From Oryzomicrobium terrae (GTDB taxonomy: Bacteria > Pseudomonadota > Gammaproteobacteria > Burkholderiales > Rhodocyclaceae): a stretch of 64,000 nucleotides of DNA. The position numbers and the translations under genes are program-made. The stretch covers positions 1,922,001 through 1,986,000 of the forward strand of contig NZ_CP022579.1 in NCBI RefSeq assembly GCF_008274805.1, read 5' to 3'. The notes below the pieces were generated by a model. It was not told the origin of the DNA and did not search any database. It was given only the letters and a program-made list of their open reading frames with translations. Shown one piece after another: positions 26,495 to 37,228 of this stretch (within the stretch, counting starts at the first letter, position 1; each line of letters begins with the position of its first letter).

Positions 26495-27571
26495 ATGCAT
26501 AACGAAACGCTTCACTCCGACGATACGGGATCGGTGCAATCCCTTTTCACCCCTCCCCGTGTGGATACGTCCCGCCACGCTGCGGGCACCTTGCTGGACA
26601 AGTACGGGCGCAAGATTACCTACATCCGCCTGTCGATCACCGACCGCTGCGATTTCCGCTGTTTCTACTGCATGTCCGAGGACATGACCTTCCTGCCGCG
26701 CAGCGAGGTCCTGTCTCTGGAAGAGTGCCTGCAGATCGTCCGCATCTTCGCCGACCTAGGGGTCTACAAAGTGCGCATCACCGGCGGAGAGCCGCTGGTG
26801 CGCAAGGACGCCACCTGGCTGCTGCGCCAGATCAACCAGGTCCCCGGTATTCGCGAACTGGTGCTGACTACCAACGGTTCACAGCTGGAGCGCTTTGCGC
26901 CCGAACTCCAGGATGCCGGCGTGAAGCGCATCAACGTCAGCCTGGACACCCTGGATCCACTGCGTTTCCATGAAATAACGCGGACCGGCGACATCGCCAA
27001 GGTGCTACGCGGCATCGACGCCGCCCTGGCCGCCGGCATTTCCCGGGTCAAGCTCAACACCGTGATGATGCGCGGGGTCAACGACCACGAGTTTCCCAAC
27101 CTGGTGCGCTACGCCATGGAGCGAGGCATCGACATTTCCTTCATTGAAGAAATGCCCCTGGGAGACATTGGCCACGGGCGTAGCGGCACCTATTTTTCCA
27201 CTGACGAAGCCCTGGCGCTGCTGGGGCAGCATTTCGCCCTGGAAGCCAGCACAGAAAGCTCCGGCGGGCCGGCACGCTATTGGCGCATCCCAGGCTCGGA
27301 TACCCGGGTTGGCTTCATCTCGCCCCACAGTCACAACTTCTGCGACACCTGTAACCGGGTACGCATTACCGCCAAGGGGGAGCTGTACCCCTGCCTTGGC
27401 CATAACGATGCCGTGCAACTCTTGCCGCTGCTACGCGCCAACCCGGACACACAACAGCCCATCACCGACGCGATCATGAGCGCCATGGGCATCAAGCCCA
27501 AGGCCCACGACTTCACGGCGCAGATGGAGGCCCCCCAGGTTGTGCGCTTCATGTCCATGACCGGCGGCTGA
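26495..27571 (+). CDS. moaA: GTP 3',8-cyclase MoaA
   Basis: A 358-residue radical SAM enzyme that starts molybdenum-cofactor synthesis by rearranging GTP. The SAM-cluster motif is CDFRCFYC (Cys52, Cys56, Cys59), TGGEPLVRKD binds SAM, and the substrate-side cluster is in NFCDTCNRVRITAKGELYPC. The C-terminus is GG, as MoaA requires. About 30 residues ahead of the core are a longer N-terminal extension than in E. coli. No other mo genes are in the window. The cofactor would serve nitrate reductase or other oxidoreductases elsewhere in the genome. I see no molybdenum riboswitch in the 170-bp leader. Confidence 0.96.
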   Translation: MHNETLHSDDTGSVQSLFTPPRVDTSRHAAGTLLDKYGRKITYIRLSITDRCDFRCFYCMSEDMTFLPRSEVLSLEECLQIVRIFADLGVYKVRITGGEPLVRKDATWLLRQINQVPGIRELVLTTNGSQLERFAPELQDAGVKRINVSLDTLDPLRFHEITRTGDIAKVLRGIDAALAAGISRVKLNTVMMRGVNDHEFPNLVRYAMERGIDISFIEEMPLGDIGHGRSGTYFSTDEALALLGQHFALEASTESSGGPARYWRIPGSDTRVGFISPHSHNFCDTCNRVRITAKGELYPCLGHNDAVQLLPLLRANPDTQQPITDAIMSAMGIKPKAHDFTAQMEAPQVVRFMSMTGG

Positions 27572-27689
27572 GATCCTTCCGGCGGCGCAGACGCCCACTC
27601 CCCTCGCCGCTCGGTCGCAACCTTTCATCAGCTAGCGTGTAAAAAACACTACTGCCTGCGTTGCGGCAGGGATACCATCTGACCGCGTG

Positions 27690-30600
27690 ATGTCCTATTC
27701 GGCATCAGGTAATTTCCGGAACCCGTTTTTCCGCCTATTCCTTATGCCCCCTCTTGCCGCCGGCCGCTTTTCGCCACTCCTATTTGCAGGAGTGGTGTTC
27801 GTTTATGCCCTGGCGGGATGGCTCGGCGCCCAGCTGGCAGTTCCACCCAGTATCGTCTCCCCCCTCTTCCCCGCGGCGGGAATCGGCCTGGCCGCAGTGC
27901 TGCTCTACGGCAACCGGATGGGCCTGGCCGTGTGGCTGGGCTCCACCCTGTTCACGCTGATCCTGGGCGGGGACGGCAACTTTTCCGGCAGACAATGGCT
28001 GACGCCTTTCGGCATCGGCGCAGGGGCTGGACTGCAAGCCTGGTTTGGCGCTTTCCTGGTTCGCCGCTACGTGGGCTTTCCCTCCGCCCTGGAACAGCCC
28101 GGGACGATTCTGCGCTTTCTCCTGATTTGCGGCCCGGTCAGTTGCCTCGTCAACGCCACCTGGTCAACGCCGTGGCTCGTCGCCTTGGGCAGCATCCCGA
28201 TGGCAGAAGCACCTTTCACCTGGTGGACGTGGTGGATCGGCGATGCCATGGGCTCGATCATCGCCACCCCGATCCTGATCGCCCTGCTGAGCCCCCGTCC
28301 GACCGACTGGGATCAGCGCCGCGCCGGCATCATCATCCCCTACCTCCTGGCCGGCCTGTTCATGGTACTGGCCCTGCAACAGGCCAGCACCCGGGAAACG
28401 GCCACCCTGCGCACCCAGTTCGATCGCGACACCAGTATCCAGGCCCAATTGCTGCGCAGCCGCTTCGATGAACAGCTCACCATCCTGCAATCGGTCGAGC
28501 GTCACCTGACCGCCAGTCCCCAGGTTTCCCGCGAATCATTCCGCCTATTCACCGCCCCCTGGTTCGAGCGCTACCCGGGCATGGCCGTGGTCGGCTGGGC
28601 CGAATGGTCCCCCCGGGAGAATCTGCCCGACCTCGCCGCCCGCATGCGCCGGGGAGACCAGCCCGAGTTTCGCGTATTCGACCACGAGGCAGGCGCACCA
28701 CCACGCACTTCGGGAAAAACCGACGAGTATCTCGTCGTTCTGTATGCGGAGCCTGCCTCCTTCAACGCCCGGGCGATCGGCCTCAATCTTTTCTCCATCA
28801 CCCCATCCACTCACGCCATTGCCCATACCCGGCAAACCGGCCAACCTGAAGCCTCGGCAGCCTTGCAACTCGTTCAGGACCCGGAGAAAAAGCTCAGCAT
28901 CGTTGTTTATCAAGGCGTGTTCCAGCGCGACGCCTCCACCCCGCCCCAGTTTCGCGGTGTGGTGTACACCGCCTTCCGTCTCGACGACACGCTGGCCGCC
29001 CCCCTCTTCTCGCTCCCGCCCGGAGTCGAGTTATGCCTGACCGATCGGACAATCGCCACGGCACCGCAGCGCCTGGCCGGAAGTCCTGGCTGTGAATCGG
29101 CCAAAACCCGCAGCGTCTTTCAATACGACAGCCCCTTCCCCTTTGCCGGTCGCCAATGGGAAATCCGCTTCACCACCGGGCCTGGCTACCTGGCCGGGCA
29201 CCGCAGCTGGGAATCCTGGTCGCTGCTCCTGGCAGCCCTGTTGCTGCTTGGCCTGCTCGGTGCCTTTCTGCTCATCACCACCGCTCACACCCACCGCATC
29301 GGCATGCTGGTGGACCAACGCACCAGCGAGCTGAGGCGAGCCACTGCGCGACTGGAGGCAAACCAGGCATCCTTGGCCCACGCCCAGCACATTGCCCGGC
29401 TTGGGAGCTGGGTATGGGAAGCCGACGCCACCCCGGGCATGACCTGGTCGGACGAACTTTATCGATTGCTGGGCCTGGACCCGCACCAGATTGAACCTAG
29501 CCTGGAACTCCTCGCATCCCGCCTCGTTCCCGAAGAACGGCCGGGGTGGGAATCGACCCTGGCCGAACTACGTGCCGGCCGCTCCTCGGCCACTCTGGAT
29601 ACCCGCCTGCTCGATGCGAGCGGCACACCGCTACTCGTCCATATCGAACTGGAAGCGAGCCACCAGGACGATGTGCTGACCCGCCTGGTCGGCACCCTAC
29701 AGGACGTCACCAGCACACGGGAGGCCGAAGCCCACATCCACTACCTGGCCCACTACGACACCCTGACCGGGCTGCCCAACCGATCGTTGTTGCGAGACCG
29801 GGTCAACCAAGCCCTGGCCGCAGCCCAGCGCCAGGAGCACCCCCTGGCCTTACTGTTCATCGACCTTGACCGCTTCAAGAAGGTCAACGACACCCTCGGC
29901 CACCCCATCGGTGATCGCCTGCTTACCGTTGCTGCCGAGCGGTTACGCAGCTGCATCCGCGACGAGGACACCATGGCGCGGATCGGCGGCGATGAATTCA
30001 TGCTGCTCATCCCCCACATCGACTTTCCCGCCCGGGCGGCTGTCGTGGCCCGCAAGATCGTCGACCAGTTCGCCCAGCCCTTCACTATCGATGAACATGA
30101 ACTGACGGTAACCGTCAGCATCGGTATCGCCGTCTTCCCCGAGGACGGCACCGACTTCGACACCTTGGTCAAACATGCCGATACAGCCATGTTCAGCGCC
30201 AAGGAAGGGGGTCGCAACACCTTCCAGTTTTTCACCGCGGAAATGGACGTCCGCGCCTATGAGCGCCTGCTGCTGGAAAATCAGCTGCGCCGGGCAGTAG
30301 AGCGCAACGAACTGGCCCTGTATTACCAACCGCAGATCGCCGCCGGTAGCGGCCGGATCATTGGCGCCGAAGCGCTGGTACGCTGGCGCCATCCGGAAAA
30401 GGGTCTGGTGCCACCAATCCAGTTCATTCCCCTGGCGGAGGAATCGGGACTGATCGTCGACATCGGTAATTGGGTGTTGAGGGAAGCCTGTCGCCAGCAG
30501 GTCGCCTGGCGCAAGGCCGGGCTGATCATCCCCCGCATCGCGGTCAACATCTCGGCGTTGCAGTTCCGTCGCAGCGGCTTCGTGGCCTTGGTCAGGCGTG

Positions 30601-31061
30601 CCTTGGCGGAAACCGGCGCCGACCCGAACGGCCTGGAGCTGGAGCTGACGGAGAGCGCGCTGATGGAACCGACCGACGATACGGAACGCCAGCTTGCCAA
30701 CCTCAAGGACCTGGGGCTGAGTCTCTCCCTGGACGACTTCGGTACCGGCTACTCCAACCTCGCCTACCTGAAACGCTATCCACTCGACCAGTTGAAGATC
30801 GACCGCTCCTTCATCCGCGATCTGCCCGCCGATGCCGAAGATGTGGCCATCACCTCCGCCACCCTGTCCCTGGGACGCAGCCTGGGCCTCACCGTGGTTG
30901 CCGAAGGGGTCGAAACCCCCGCGCAACGGGATTTCGTTACCAACATCGGTTGTCACGCCATGCAAGGCTTCCTGTTCAGCCCGCCCCTGCCGGTCGCCGA
31001 GTTTGAAGCCTTTGTGGCCGAGCACCGCGCCGCCGCGATCCCCGCTGGCAAGACCGCCTGA
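27690..31061 (+). CDS. MASE1-CHASE-PAS-GGDEF-EAL membrane c-di-GMP enzyme
   Basis: A 1123-residue bifunctional c-di-GMP protein. Order: MASE1 multi-helix sensor (about 20-225), CHASE-like extracytoplasmic region (about 240-510), helix, PAS (about 560-680), GGDEF (about 690-855) and EAL (about 865-1110). The cyclase motif is intact (ARIGGDEFMLL) with an RxxD inhibitory site (RDED) five residues before it. The phosphodiesterase is also intact: AEALVRWRHP, ELTESALME, DDFGTGYSNLAYL, LKIDRSFI and EGVET. Net activity should depend on the CHASE/MASE1 input. ATG at 27690 directly follows an in-frame GTG. It is monocistronic and ends at a perfect 18-bp terminator. Confidence 0.92.
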   Translation: MSYSASGNFRNPFFRLFLMPPLAAGRFSPLLFAGVVFVYALAGWLGAQLAVPPSIVSPLFPAAGIGLAAVLLYGNRMGLAVWLGSTLFTLILGGDGNFSGRQWLTPFGIGAGAGLQAWFGAFLVRRYVGFPSALEQPGTILRFLLICGPVSCLVNATWSTPWLVALGSIPMAEAPFTWWTWWIGDAMGSIIATPILIALLSPRPTDWDQRRAGIIIPYLLAGLFMVLALQQASTRETATLRTQFDRDTSIQAQLLRSRFDEQLTILQSVERHLTASPQVSRESFRLFTAPWFERYPGMAVVGWAEWSPRENLPDLAARMRRGDQPEFRVFDHEAGAPPRTSGKTDEYLVVLYAEPASFNARAIGLNLFSITPSTHAIAHTRQTGQPEASAALQLVQDPEKKLSIVVYQGVFQRDASTPPQFRGVVYTAFRLDDTLAAPLFSLPPGVELCLTDRTIATAPQRLAGSPGCESAKTRSVFQYDSPFPFAGRQWEIRFTTGPGYLAGHRSWESWSLLLAALLLLGLLGAFLLITTAHTHRIGMLVDQRTSELRRATARLEANQASLAHAQHIARLGSWVWEADATPGMTWSDELYRLLGLDPHQIEPSLELLASRLVPEERPGWESTLAELRAGRSSATLDTRLLDASGTPLLVHIELEASHQDDVLTRLVGTLQDVTSTREAEAHIHYLAHYDTLTGLPNRSLLRDRVNQALAAAQRQEHPLALLFIDLDRFKKVNDTLGHPIGDRLLTVAAERLRSCIRDEDTMARIGGDEFMLLIPHIDFPARAAVVARKIVDQFAQPFTIDEHELTVTVSIGIAVFPEDGTDFDTLVKHADTAMFSAKEGGRNTFQFFTAEMDVRAYERLLLENQLRRAVERNELALYYQPQIAAGSGRIIGAEALVRWRHPEKGLVPPIQFIPLAEESGLIVDIGNWVLREACRQQVAWRKAGLIIPRIAVNISALQFRRSGFVALVRRALAETGADPNGLELELTESALMEPTDDTERQLANLKDLGLSLSLDDFGTGYSNLAYLKRYPLDQLKIDRSFIRDLPADAEDVAITSATLSLGRSLGLTVVAEGVETPAQRDFVTNIGCHAMQGFLFSPPLPVAEFEAFVAEHRAAAIPAGKTA

Positions 31062-31124
31062 GCATCAGGCGCTACTGCGGTCACGATTTCCGCATATCCT
31101 GGCCATCACACTGCCAGCACAACA

Positions 31125-31163
31125 AAGCAAAACGGGCGAGTCCATGACTCGCCCGTTTTGCTT
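31125..31163. terminator. Perfect 18-bp bidirectional terminator
   Basis: AAGCAAAACGGGCGAGTC is followed by a 3-nt loop (CAT) and its exact complement. The A/T ends act as U-tract on both strands. It separates the convergent GGDEF-EAL gene and typA. Confidence 0.93.
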
Positions 31164-31183
31164 GATGCGGAATTACCCAGCGA

Positions 31184-33031
31184 TCAGTTTCCTTCGCGGA
31201 AGGCACGCTTGCGGTCGTGCTCCTTGAGGTGACGCTTACGGATACGCAGGGACTTGGGCGTGATTTCCACCAGCTCGTCGTCGGCGATGAATTCGATGGC
31301 GGACTCCAGGGTCAGCTGGATCGGCGGCACCAGGCGCACCGCTTCGTCGGTGCCGGAAGCACGCACGTTGGTCAGCTGCTTGCCCTTGATCGGGTTCACC
31401 ACCAGGTCGTTGTCGCGGCTGTGAATGCCGATGATCATGCCTTCATACAGCTTATCGCCCGGATTGACGAACATGCGGCCGCGATCCTGCAGCTTCCACA
31501 GAGCGTAGGCCACGGCCTCGCCGTCGTCCTGGGAGATCAGCACGCCGTTGCGGCGCTCGGCCACCTGGCCTTCCTTGGTGGGCGCGTACTCGTCGAACAC
31601 GTGGCTCATCAGACCGGTGCCGCGAGTCAGGTTCATGAACTCACCCTGGAAGCCGATCAGGCCCCGGGCGGGGATGCGGTATTCGATGCGCACCCGGCCG
31701 CGACCGTCCGGCACCATGTCCTGCATGTCGCCGCGGCGCAGGCCGAGGGATTCCATGACGCCGCCCTGGTGCTGCTCTTCCACGTCCACCGAGAGCATCT
31801 CGTACGGCTCGTACACCACGCCGTCGATGGTCTTGGTCACCACGCGGGGACGGCCCACGGCCATTTCGAAGCCTTCGCGGCGCATGTTCTCGAGCAGGAT
31901 CGACAGATGCAATTCGCCCCGGCCGCACACGTCGAAGACGTCGGCGTTGGCGGTGTCATCCACGCGCAGCGCCATGTCGGTGAGCAGTTCCTTATGCAGG
32001 CGGTCGCGGATCTGACGGCTGGTGACGAACTTGCCTTCGGTGCCAGCCAGGGGCGAGGTGTTGACCATGAACTGCATGGACAGGGTCGGCTCGTCGATCT
32101 TGAGCAGGGGCAGGGTTTCCGGATGATCCGGGTCGGTGATGGTGCAACCCAGCACCAGATCCTCGATACCGGTCACCTGGACGATGTCGCCAGCGTGGCC
32201 TTCGTCCAGCTCCACCTTGTTCAGGCCCTTGTAGCCGAACACCTGGTTGATCTTGGCCTTGATGGTGCTGCGCTCGTGGGCAGCCGCCTCTTCCTCGGTG
32301 CCGAACATCACCAGCACCTGCTGGCCCGGCTTGACCCGGCCGCGCTTGATGCGGCCGATACCGATACGGCCCACGTAACTGGAGTAGTCGAGGGCGGAAA
32401 TCTGGAATTGCAGGGGGCCGTCGAGGTCGGCATCGGGAGCCGGCACATGGCTCAGGATGGTCTCGAACAGGGGGCGCATGTCTTCGCGCGGCGCGTCCAG
32501 GGACAGGGCGGCCCAGCCGTTCAGGCCGGACGCGTAAACAATCGGGAAGTCCAGCTGCTCGTCGGTGGCGCCCAGCTTGTCGAACAGGTCGAAGGTCAGG
32601 TCAACCGCGTTGTCGGGGGTGGCACCGTCCCGGTCCACCTTGTTCACCACGACGATGGGCTTGAGGCCCAGGGCCAGCGCTTTCTTGGTGACGAAGCGGG
32701 TTTGCGGCATGGGGCCTTCAACCGCATCCACCAGCAGCACCACGCCGTCCACCATGCCCAGCACCCGTTCCACTTCACCACCGAAGTCGGCGTGCCCCGG
32801 GGTATCCACGATGTTGATGTGCACACCTTCGTAATCCACCGAGGTGTTCTTGGCGAGGATGGTGATGCCCCGTTCCTTCTCCAGATCGTTGGAGTCCATG
32901 ACCCGCTCTTCCACCTGCTGGTTGGCGCGGAAGGTACCGGCCTGCTGGAGGAGCTTGTCGACGAGGGTGGTTTTGCCATGGTCGACGTGAGCGATGATGG
33001 CGACGTTGCGGATGGGACGGACGGAGGACAT
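31184..33031 (-). CDS. typA: Ribosome-associated GTPase TypA/BipA
   Basis: A 615-residue translational GTPase that aids 50S assembly and growth under stress. G motifs: [10 protein letters not shown] (G1), a RGITI-type switch I ([10 protein letters not shown]), [12 protein letters not shown] (G3), NKVDRDGA (G4); then the EF-G-like domains and the BipA C-terminal domain ending with Lys/Arg-rich [20 protein letters not shown]. Start is complement 33031 ([19 protein letters not shown]). Downstream is the shared 18-bp terminator; the upstream VirK/YbjX gene is on the same strand with a 20-bp gap, so read-through is possible. Confidence 0.97.
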   Translation of the reverse strand: MSSVRPIRNVAIIAHVDHGKTTLVDKLLQQAGTFRANQQVEERVMDSNDLEKERGITILAKNTSVDYEGVHINIVDTPGHADFGGEVERVLGMVDGVVLLVDAVEGPMPQTRFVTKKALALGLKPIVVVNKVDRDGATPDNAVDLTFDLFDKLGATDEQLDFPIVYASGLNGWAALSLDAPREDMRPLFETILSHVPAPDADLDGPLQFQISALDYSSYVGRIGIGRIKRGRVKPGQQVLVMFGTEEEAAAHERSTIKAKINQVFGYKGLNKVELDEGHAGDIVQVTGIEDLVLGCTITDPDHPETLPLLKIDEPTLSMQFMVNTSPLAGTEGKFVTSRQIRDRLHKELLTDMALRVDDTANADVFDVCGRGELHLSILLENMRREGFEMAVGRPRVVTKTIDGVVYEPYEMLSVDVEEQHQGGVMESLGLRRGDMQDMVPDGRGRVRIEYRIPARGLIGFQGEFMNLTRGTGLMSHVFDEYAPTKEGQVAERRNGVLISQDDGEAVAYALWKLQDRGRMFVNPGDKLYEGMIIGIHSRDNDLVVNPIKGKQLTNVRASGTDEAVRLVPPIQLTLESAIEFIADDELVEITPKSLRIRKRHLKEHDRKRAFREGN

Positions 33032-33051
33032 GGAGAGGGTTTCAGCCGAAA

Positions 33052-34032
33052 TCAAAAGGGCGCGATTATAGCAGAAACCGGCGCTACAGGCTTGATCGGA
33101 AAGGAATGCGCAGTCGCGCAAGGAGCCTCGATCACCACCTCACCCGGCTGCCCCCGATGCAGTTTGGCCAGGAAATCGTGGCGCATTGCCTCAAGCATCT
33201 CGTAGCGGCGGCGATACATCGCCCGCTTCGACGACTTGACCTCGGACAAGCAGCGCTCCTGCACTTTCACCGGCAGATGGAAGAAACCAGTGGGCAGCAG
33301 CAAACCGCCGGCCTCGGTCCATGCCGTGTCGTAATCGGCCTGGATTTTCTTTCCGCCGCCAAAGATGTAATGGGCGCTCGAATACTGCTGAAAGCGGTGG
33401 GAAACGGCGTAAATATCCTGGGCGTGAATCGCCTCACCCAGCAGGCGCAATGCCCACAGCAACAAGTCGCGGGGGCGCAGGCCGTGCATGGCGCGAGTGC
33501 ATTCGGCCAGGGTTTCCCGGCATCCATCGCCTCGCGAACCCTGTAGGCAGCCCACATAGAGGGCCCGGCGTCCCTCCTGCTCGGCCAGGATGAATGCAAG
33601 GGAAAGGCGCCGCTGCCCGTCGACGAACAGGCTCATGGCCAATTCCCCCTCGCGGCAGAAACGTTGGTCCTTGTGCAGCGCCAATTCGAGGCGCCGCCCT
33701 CCAAACTCGCCAGAAAACAGGCTCACCGGGTGGCGATGCGCATCATAGAGACGCAACTCACTCAGACTGCCTAAGAGGCAGTAGTGACCAAGCAGGGCGC
33801 GGTAGCGCTGCTTGCCTGACCAGTTGCGGTGCAGGTAGGGGCGATGAATGGCTTCGAAGAGCGTGCCATGCTGCTGGGCAATTAGCTGCAGGGCGGGCTG
33901 ATCGAGAAAGCGCCACCACGCCAAAGTACGCGAGTAGCCAAGCAACAAGCGGGTACCCAGCTTGATTCGATTACGCCAAGGGCGCCAACCGAACCCAGGG
34001 TACAACCCATTTATTTTTCTAATTGATGTCAA
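33052..34032 (-). CDS. VirK/YbjX (DUF535) family protein
   Basis: A 326-residue cytoplasmic protein of the DUF535 family, which includes Shigella VirK and E. coli YbjX, tied to envelope stress and virulence-protein localisation in enterics; the biochemical role is unknown. Family blocks seen: LFSGEFGGRRLELALHK, LFVDGQRRLSLAFIL, YVGCLQGSRG and the LRPRDLLLWALRLLGEAI helix. The first in-frame start after a TAA is TTG at 34030-34032, which sits inside a palindrome (34021-34034); a TTG nine codons later is another option, so the start is uncertain. The upstream 80 bp is markedly AT-rich relative to the region. Confidence 0.8.
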   Translation of the reverse strand: MTSIRKINGLYPGFGWRPWRNRIKLGTRLLLGYSRTLAWWRFLDQPALQLIAQQHGTLFEAIHRPYLHRNWSGKQRYRALLGHYCLLGSLSELRLYDAHRHPVSLFSGEFGGRRLELALHKDQRFCREGELAMSLFVDGQRRLSLAFILAEQEGRRALYVGCLQGSRGDGCRETLAECTRAMHGLRPRDLLLWALRLLGEAIHAQDIYAVSHRFQQYSSAHYIFGGGKKIQADYDTAWTEAGGLLLPTGFFHLPVKVQERCLSEVKSSKRAMYRRRYEMLEAMRHDFLAKLHRGQPGEVVIEAPCATAHSFPIKPVAPVSAIIAPF

Positions 34033-34034
34033 TT
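34021..34034. promoter_or_regulatory. AATTGA-TG-TCAATT palindrome at the start of the VirK/YbjX gene
   Basis: A perfect 6-bp inverted repeat with a 2-nt centre, overlapping the TTG start. Read as TTGAT-N4-ATTAA it is one base from an FNR/Anr box (TTGAT-N4-ATCAA). A longer imperfect hairpin (CTGGAT/ATCCAG, 34039-34064) lies just upstream. An oxygen-responsive site is possible but unproven. Confidence 0.35.
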
Positions 34035-34112
34035 AATTCTGGATGCAAAAGCTATTGTATCCAGATTGTAAAAATTGTAACTGACATGACACTGACCTAA
34101 TTCTGCCGACAG

Positions 34113-34544
34113 TCAACCTTCCCGATTGCGCATGAAATCGGCGGTCTGGAAGAAGGACACCGCCAGGCGGGTGCGCAGGGCATCGTCGACGCCCTCCTCC
34201 TCCATGGCCTGGACCATGCACTGGACCCACTGGTCCCGCTCCTTCTCACCGATGGAAAACGGCATGTGGCGGCGGCGCAGCATGGGGTGGCCCTTGCGTT
34301 CGACGAACAACTGGGGGCCGCCCAGCCAGCCGGACAGAAACCAGAACAGGTTGTCCCGGGCGCCGGCCATATCCTCCGGATGCATGGCGCGCAGTTCGGC
34401 GAAGCGCGGCTCCAGGTCCATCAGGTCGTAGAAGCGGTCGGTCAGGGCACGGACGGCGGCCTCGCCGCCGATCAGGTCGTAGGGCGTGACCTCGGCGCTG
34501 TCGTCGCGTTGCGGGGTCTGGGTGGCTGCGCTGGTGTCGCTCAT
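34113..34544 (-). CDS. Group II truncated hemoglobin
   Basis: A 143-residue 2-over-2 globin of the trHb group II (GlbO/YjbI) type, likely handling O2, NO or reactive species. Hallmarks: YDLIGGEAAVRALTDRFYDLMD, RAMHPED, LFWFLSGWLGGPQLFVERKGHPMLRRRHMPF with the heme-proximal His and the conserved Trp, then QWVQCMVQAM. A 20-residue polar N-terminal tail precedes the globin fold. The VirK/YbjX gene lies 80 bp downstream on the same strand. The window also encodes a globin-coupled cyclase at 60.4 kb, so two oxygen-binding globins occur here. Confidence 0.94.
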   Translation of the reverse strand: MSDTSAATQTPQRDDSAEVTPYDLIGGEAAVRALTDRFYDLMDLEPRFAELRAMHPEDMAGARDNLFWFLSGWLGGPQLFVERKGHPMLRRRHMPFSIGEKERDQWVQCMVQAMEEEGVDDALRTRLAVSFFQTADFMRNREG

Positions 34545-34631
34545 CGGATCAACGGATTCGGTTAGTCAAAAAAATGGATGGCTGGAAACCCAATAGGGAC
34601 GGGCACTTTCACAAGGCGTGCCCGCAGCGCC

Positions 34632-36938
34632 TTATTTGGCGCGGTTCTTCACAGGCCCCTTGCCGAAAGCCACGCCAGGCTTGGCGTTGCGGGGAGCGGT
34701 CGGTGAACCGCCCCGGGGCGCGGGGCGGGACTGGCCCGGCTTGGCCGGCCCCCGGCCAGCGCCGCCACGGCTGCAGCCACCCCTGCCCAGGCCAGTGCCG
34801 GCGGGCTGAAAGAGCGGAATCAGGTGCTTCTTGCCGTTGCCGATCAGGTCAGCCCGGCCCATGTCCTTGAGGGCTTCCCGCAGCATCGGCCAGTTCTCAG
34901 GATCGTGGTAGCGCAAAAAGGCCTTGTGCAGGCGGCGTTGGCGACCGGTACGCACGATGGGCACCGTCTCGCTGTCCTGGCCAACCTTGCGCAGCGGGTT
35001 CTTTTCCGTGTGCCACATAGCGGTGGCAATCGCCAGGGGAGTAGGCAGGAAGGTCTGGACCTGGTCGAGGCGGAAGTTGTTGCGCTTGAGCCATAGGGCC
35101 AGGTTGAGCATGTCCTCGTCCCGGGTGCCCGGGTGGGCGGCGATGAAGTACGGGATCAGGTACTGCTCCTTGCCCGCCTCCTTGGAGAACTTCTCGAACA
35201 TCTGCTTGAAGCGCTCGTAGGTGCCGATGCCCGGCTTCATCATTTTGTTGAGCGGGCCTTCCTCGGTGTGCTCCGGGGCGATCTTCAGGTAGCCGCCGAC
35301 GTGGTGGGTGACCAGTTCCTTCACGTATTCCGGCGAGCGCACCGCCAGGTCGTAGCGCAGGCCCGAACCGATCAGGATGCGCTTCACCCCGGGAATGGCC
35401 CGGGCCTTGCGGTAGAGCTGGATCAGGTGACTGTGGTCGGTGTTGAGGTTCTCGCACACGTCGGGGAAGACGCAGGAAAGCCGCCGGCACGACGTCTCGA
35501 TCTTCTTGTCCTTGCAGGCCAGCCGGTACATGTTGGCGGTAGGGCCGCCCAGGTCGGAAATGGTGCCGGTGAAGCCCTCGGTCTTGTCGCGGATTTCCTC
35601 GATCTCATGGAGGATCGACTCCTCTGAGCGGCTCTGGATGATGCGTCCCTCGTGCTCGGTGATCGAGCAGAAGGTACAGCCACCGAAGCAGCCGCGCATG
35701 ATGTTGATCGAGAAGCGGATCATCTCCCAGGCCGGAATCTTGGCCCTGCCGTAGCTGGGGTGGGGATTGCGCGCATAGGGTAGACCGTACACCCCATCCA
35801 TTTCCGGCGTGGTGAGGGGGATCGGCGGCGGGTTGAGCCATACGTCCCGCTCGCCATGGGCCTGGACCAGGCAGCGGGCGTTGCCGGGGTTGGCTTCCAG
35901 GTGAAAGGTGCGGGACGCATGAGCGTAGAGCACCGGGTCGTCCACCACCTGCTCGTAGGAGGGTAGCCGCAGCACAGTCTTGGCCCGCTCGGCACGGCGG
36001 GCGGCGAGGCGCTCCTCCTTGCTGACGATGCGGACCGTCTGTGCCTGGGGCGCGCTACTGCCCTCACCCGTCGCACAGGAGCCGCCACTAGCCGGCGTCT
36101 CCTCCATGGCATAGGGGTCCTTGTGGGCCTCCACCTTGCCCGGGGTGTCCACGGTGCGGGAATCCAGCTCGCTCCAGTCTGCGCCGGGCTTCCAGCCCCG
36201 GGGCACCATGAAGGCGGTGCCGCGCACGTCGCGGATCGACTCCACCGGCTCGCCCTTGGCCAGGCGGTGGGTCACCTCCACCAGGGCCCGCTCGGCGTTG
36301 CCGAACAGCAGCAGGTCGGCCTTGGAGTCGGGCAGCACCGAACGGCGCACCTTGTCGCTCCAGTAGTCGTAGTGGGCGATGCGGCGCAGCGAGGCCTCGA
36401 TCGAGCCGATGATGATCGGCGTGCCGGGATAGGCCTCCCGGGCGCGCTGGGCGTAGACCGTGACCGCCCGGTCGGGGCGCTTGTTGGGCTCGGCGTTGGC
36501 GGTGTAGGCATCGTCGGAGCGGATCTTCCGGTCCGAGGTGTAGCGGTTCACCATGGAATCCATGTTGCCCGCGGTGATGCCGAAGTACAGGTTGGGCTTG
36601 CCCAGACGCTTGAAGTCCTCGGCCGAATGCCAGTTGGGCTGGCTGATGATGCCGACGCGGAAGCCCTGGGCCTCGAGCAGCCGGCCGATCAGGGCCATGC
36701 CGAAGCTGGGATGGTCAATGTAGGCGTCGCCGGTGACCAGGATGATGTCGCAGGAATCCCAGCCCAGCTTGTCCATCTCCTCCCGGCTCATGGGCAGGAA
36801 AGGCGCGGTACCAAAGCGGCTGGCCCAGTATTTTCGGTAGGAAAAAAGCGGCTTGGGCGGCGCGGTCAGGCCGGACGGCACGGCAGGGGAAGCGGAGGCA
36901 ACGGGAGAGGCGGCCGGGACGGCCTTGACTGACGGCAT
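34632..36938 (-). CDS. ygiQ: YgiQ-family radical SAM protein
   Basis: A 768-residue radical SAM protein of the conserved but uncharacterised YgiQ family. The N-terminal vitamin-B12-like fold begins [32 protein letters not shown] with [19 protein letters not shown]; the SAM cluster motif is [17 protein letters not shown], and [13 protein letters not shown] and [33 protein letters not shown] are family-specific blocks. The C-terminus ends in a Gly/Arg/Pro-rich basic tail, perhaps nucleic-acid binding. Start at complement 36938 (MPSVKAV) is chosen, since the upstream 31 codons lack likeness. Substrate unknown. Confidence 0.92.
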   Translation of the reverse strand: MPSVKAVPAASPVASASPAVPSGLTAPPKPLFSYRKYWASRFGTAPFLPMSREEMDKLGWDSCDIILVTGDAYIDHPSFGMALIGRLLEAQGFRVGIISQPNWHSAEDFKRLGKPNLYFGITAGNMDSMVNRYTSDRKIRSDDAYTANAEPNKRPDRAVTVYAQRAREAYPGTPIIIGSIEASLRRIAHYDYWSDKVRRSVLPDSKADLLLFGNAERALVEVTHRLAKGEPVESIRDVRGTAFMVPRGWKPGADWSELDSRTVDTPGKVEAHKDPYAMEETPASGGSCATGEGSSAPQAQTVRIVSKEERLAARRAERAKTVLRLPSYEQVVDDPVLYAHASRTFHLEANPGNARCLVQAHGERDVWLNPPPIPLTTPEMDGVYGLPYARNPHPSYGRAKIPAWEMIRFSINIMRGCFGGCTFCSITEHEGRIIQSRSEESILHEIEEIRDKTEGFTGTISDLGGPTANMYRLACKDKKIETSCRRLSCVFPDVCENLNTDHSHLIQLYRKARAIPGVKRILIGSGLRYDLAVRSPEYVKELVTHHVGGYLKIAPEHTEEGPLNKMMKPGIGTYERFKQMFEKFSKEAGKEQYLIPYFIAAHPGTRDEDMLNLALWLKRNNFRLDQVQTFLPTPLAIATAMWHTEKNPLRKVGQDSETVPIVRTGRQRRLHKAFLRYHDPENWPMLREALKDMGRADLIGNGKKHLIPLFQPAGTGLGRGGCSRGGAGRGPAKPGQSRPAPRGGSPTAPRNAKPGVAFGKGPVKNRAK

Positions 36939-37023
36939 AGAAAACTCGGGAAAGAACCTGGCAGGCAGGCTGGGACCGGGCCGGTCGAAAAAAGTGCCCG
37001 GTGGCGCCCAGGCGCGCCCGGAA

Positions 37024-37049
37024 AAACACAACGCCCCGGCCGGGGCGTT
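37024..37049 (-). terminator. Palindromic hairpin with downstream T-run, possible minus-strand terminator
   Basis: A perfect 20-bp palindrome (AACGCCCCGG and its complement, 37030-37049) is followed on the minus strand by GTGTTTTT. It lies about 180 bp downstream of the permease gene and before ygiQ. The rest of the 290-bp gap (36939-37228) shows nothing else clear. Confidence 0.45.
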
Positions 37050-37228
37050 CGTGCCACACTTCCCATCGGCATGGAACCGGCGGAATCAGCAAGACCGGCG
37101 GCCGACCATGGGCAAGAAAGCGAGGCGAATCAATGGCCTCCATTCTACCCGAAGTCGCCGACCACCGGACGATGGGGACGGCAGCGATGTGCGCACCGCC
37201 CGCTTCCCTCCCCGGCAAAAGCGCTCCC

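Noticed and set aside
31217-33205. A 662-codon plus-strand frame
   Set aside because: Antisense of typA; composition is typical of GC-driven shadow frames.
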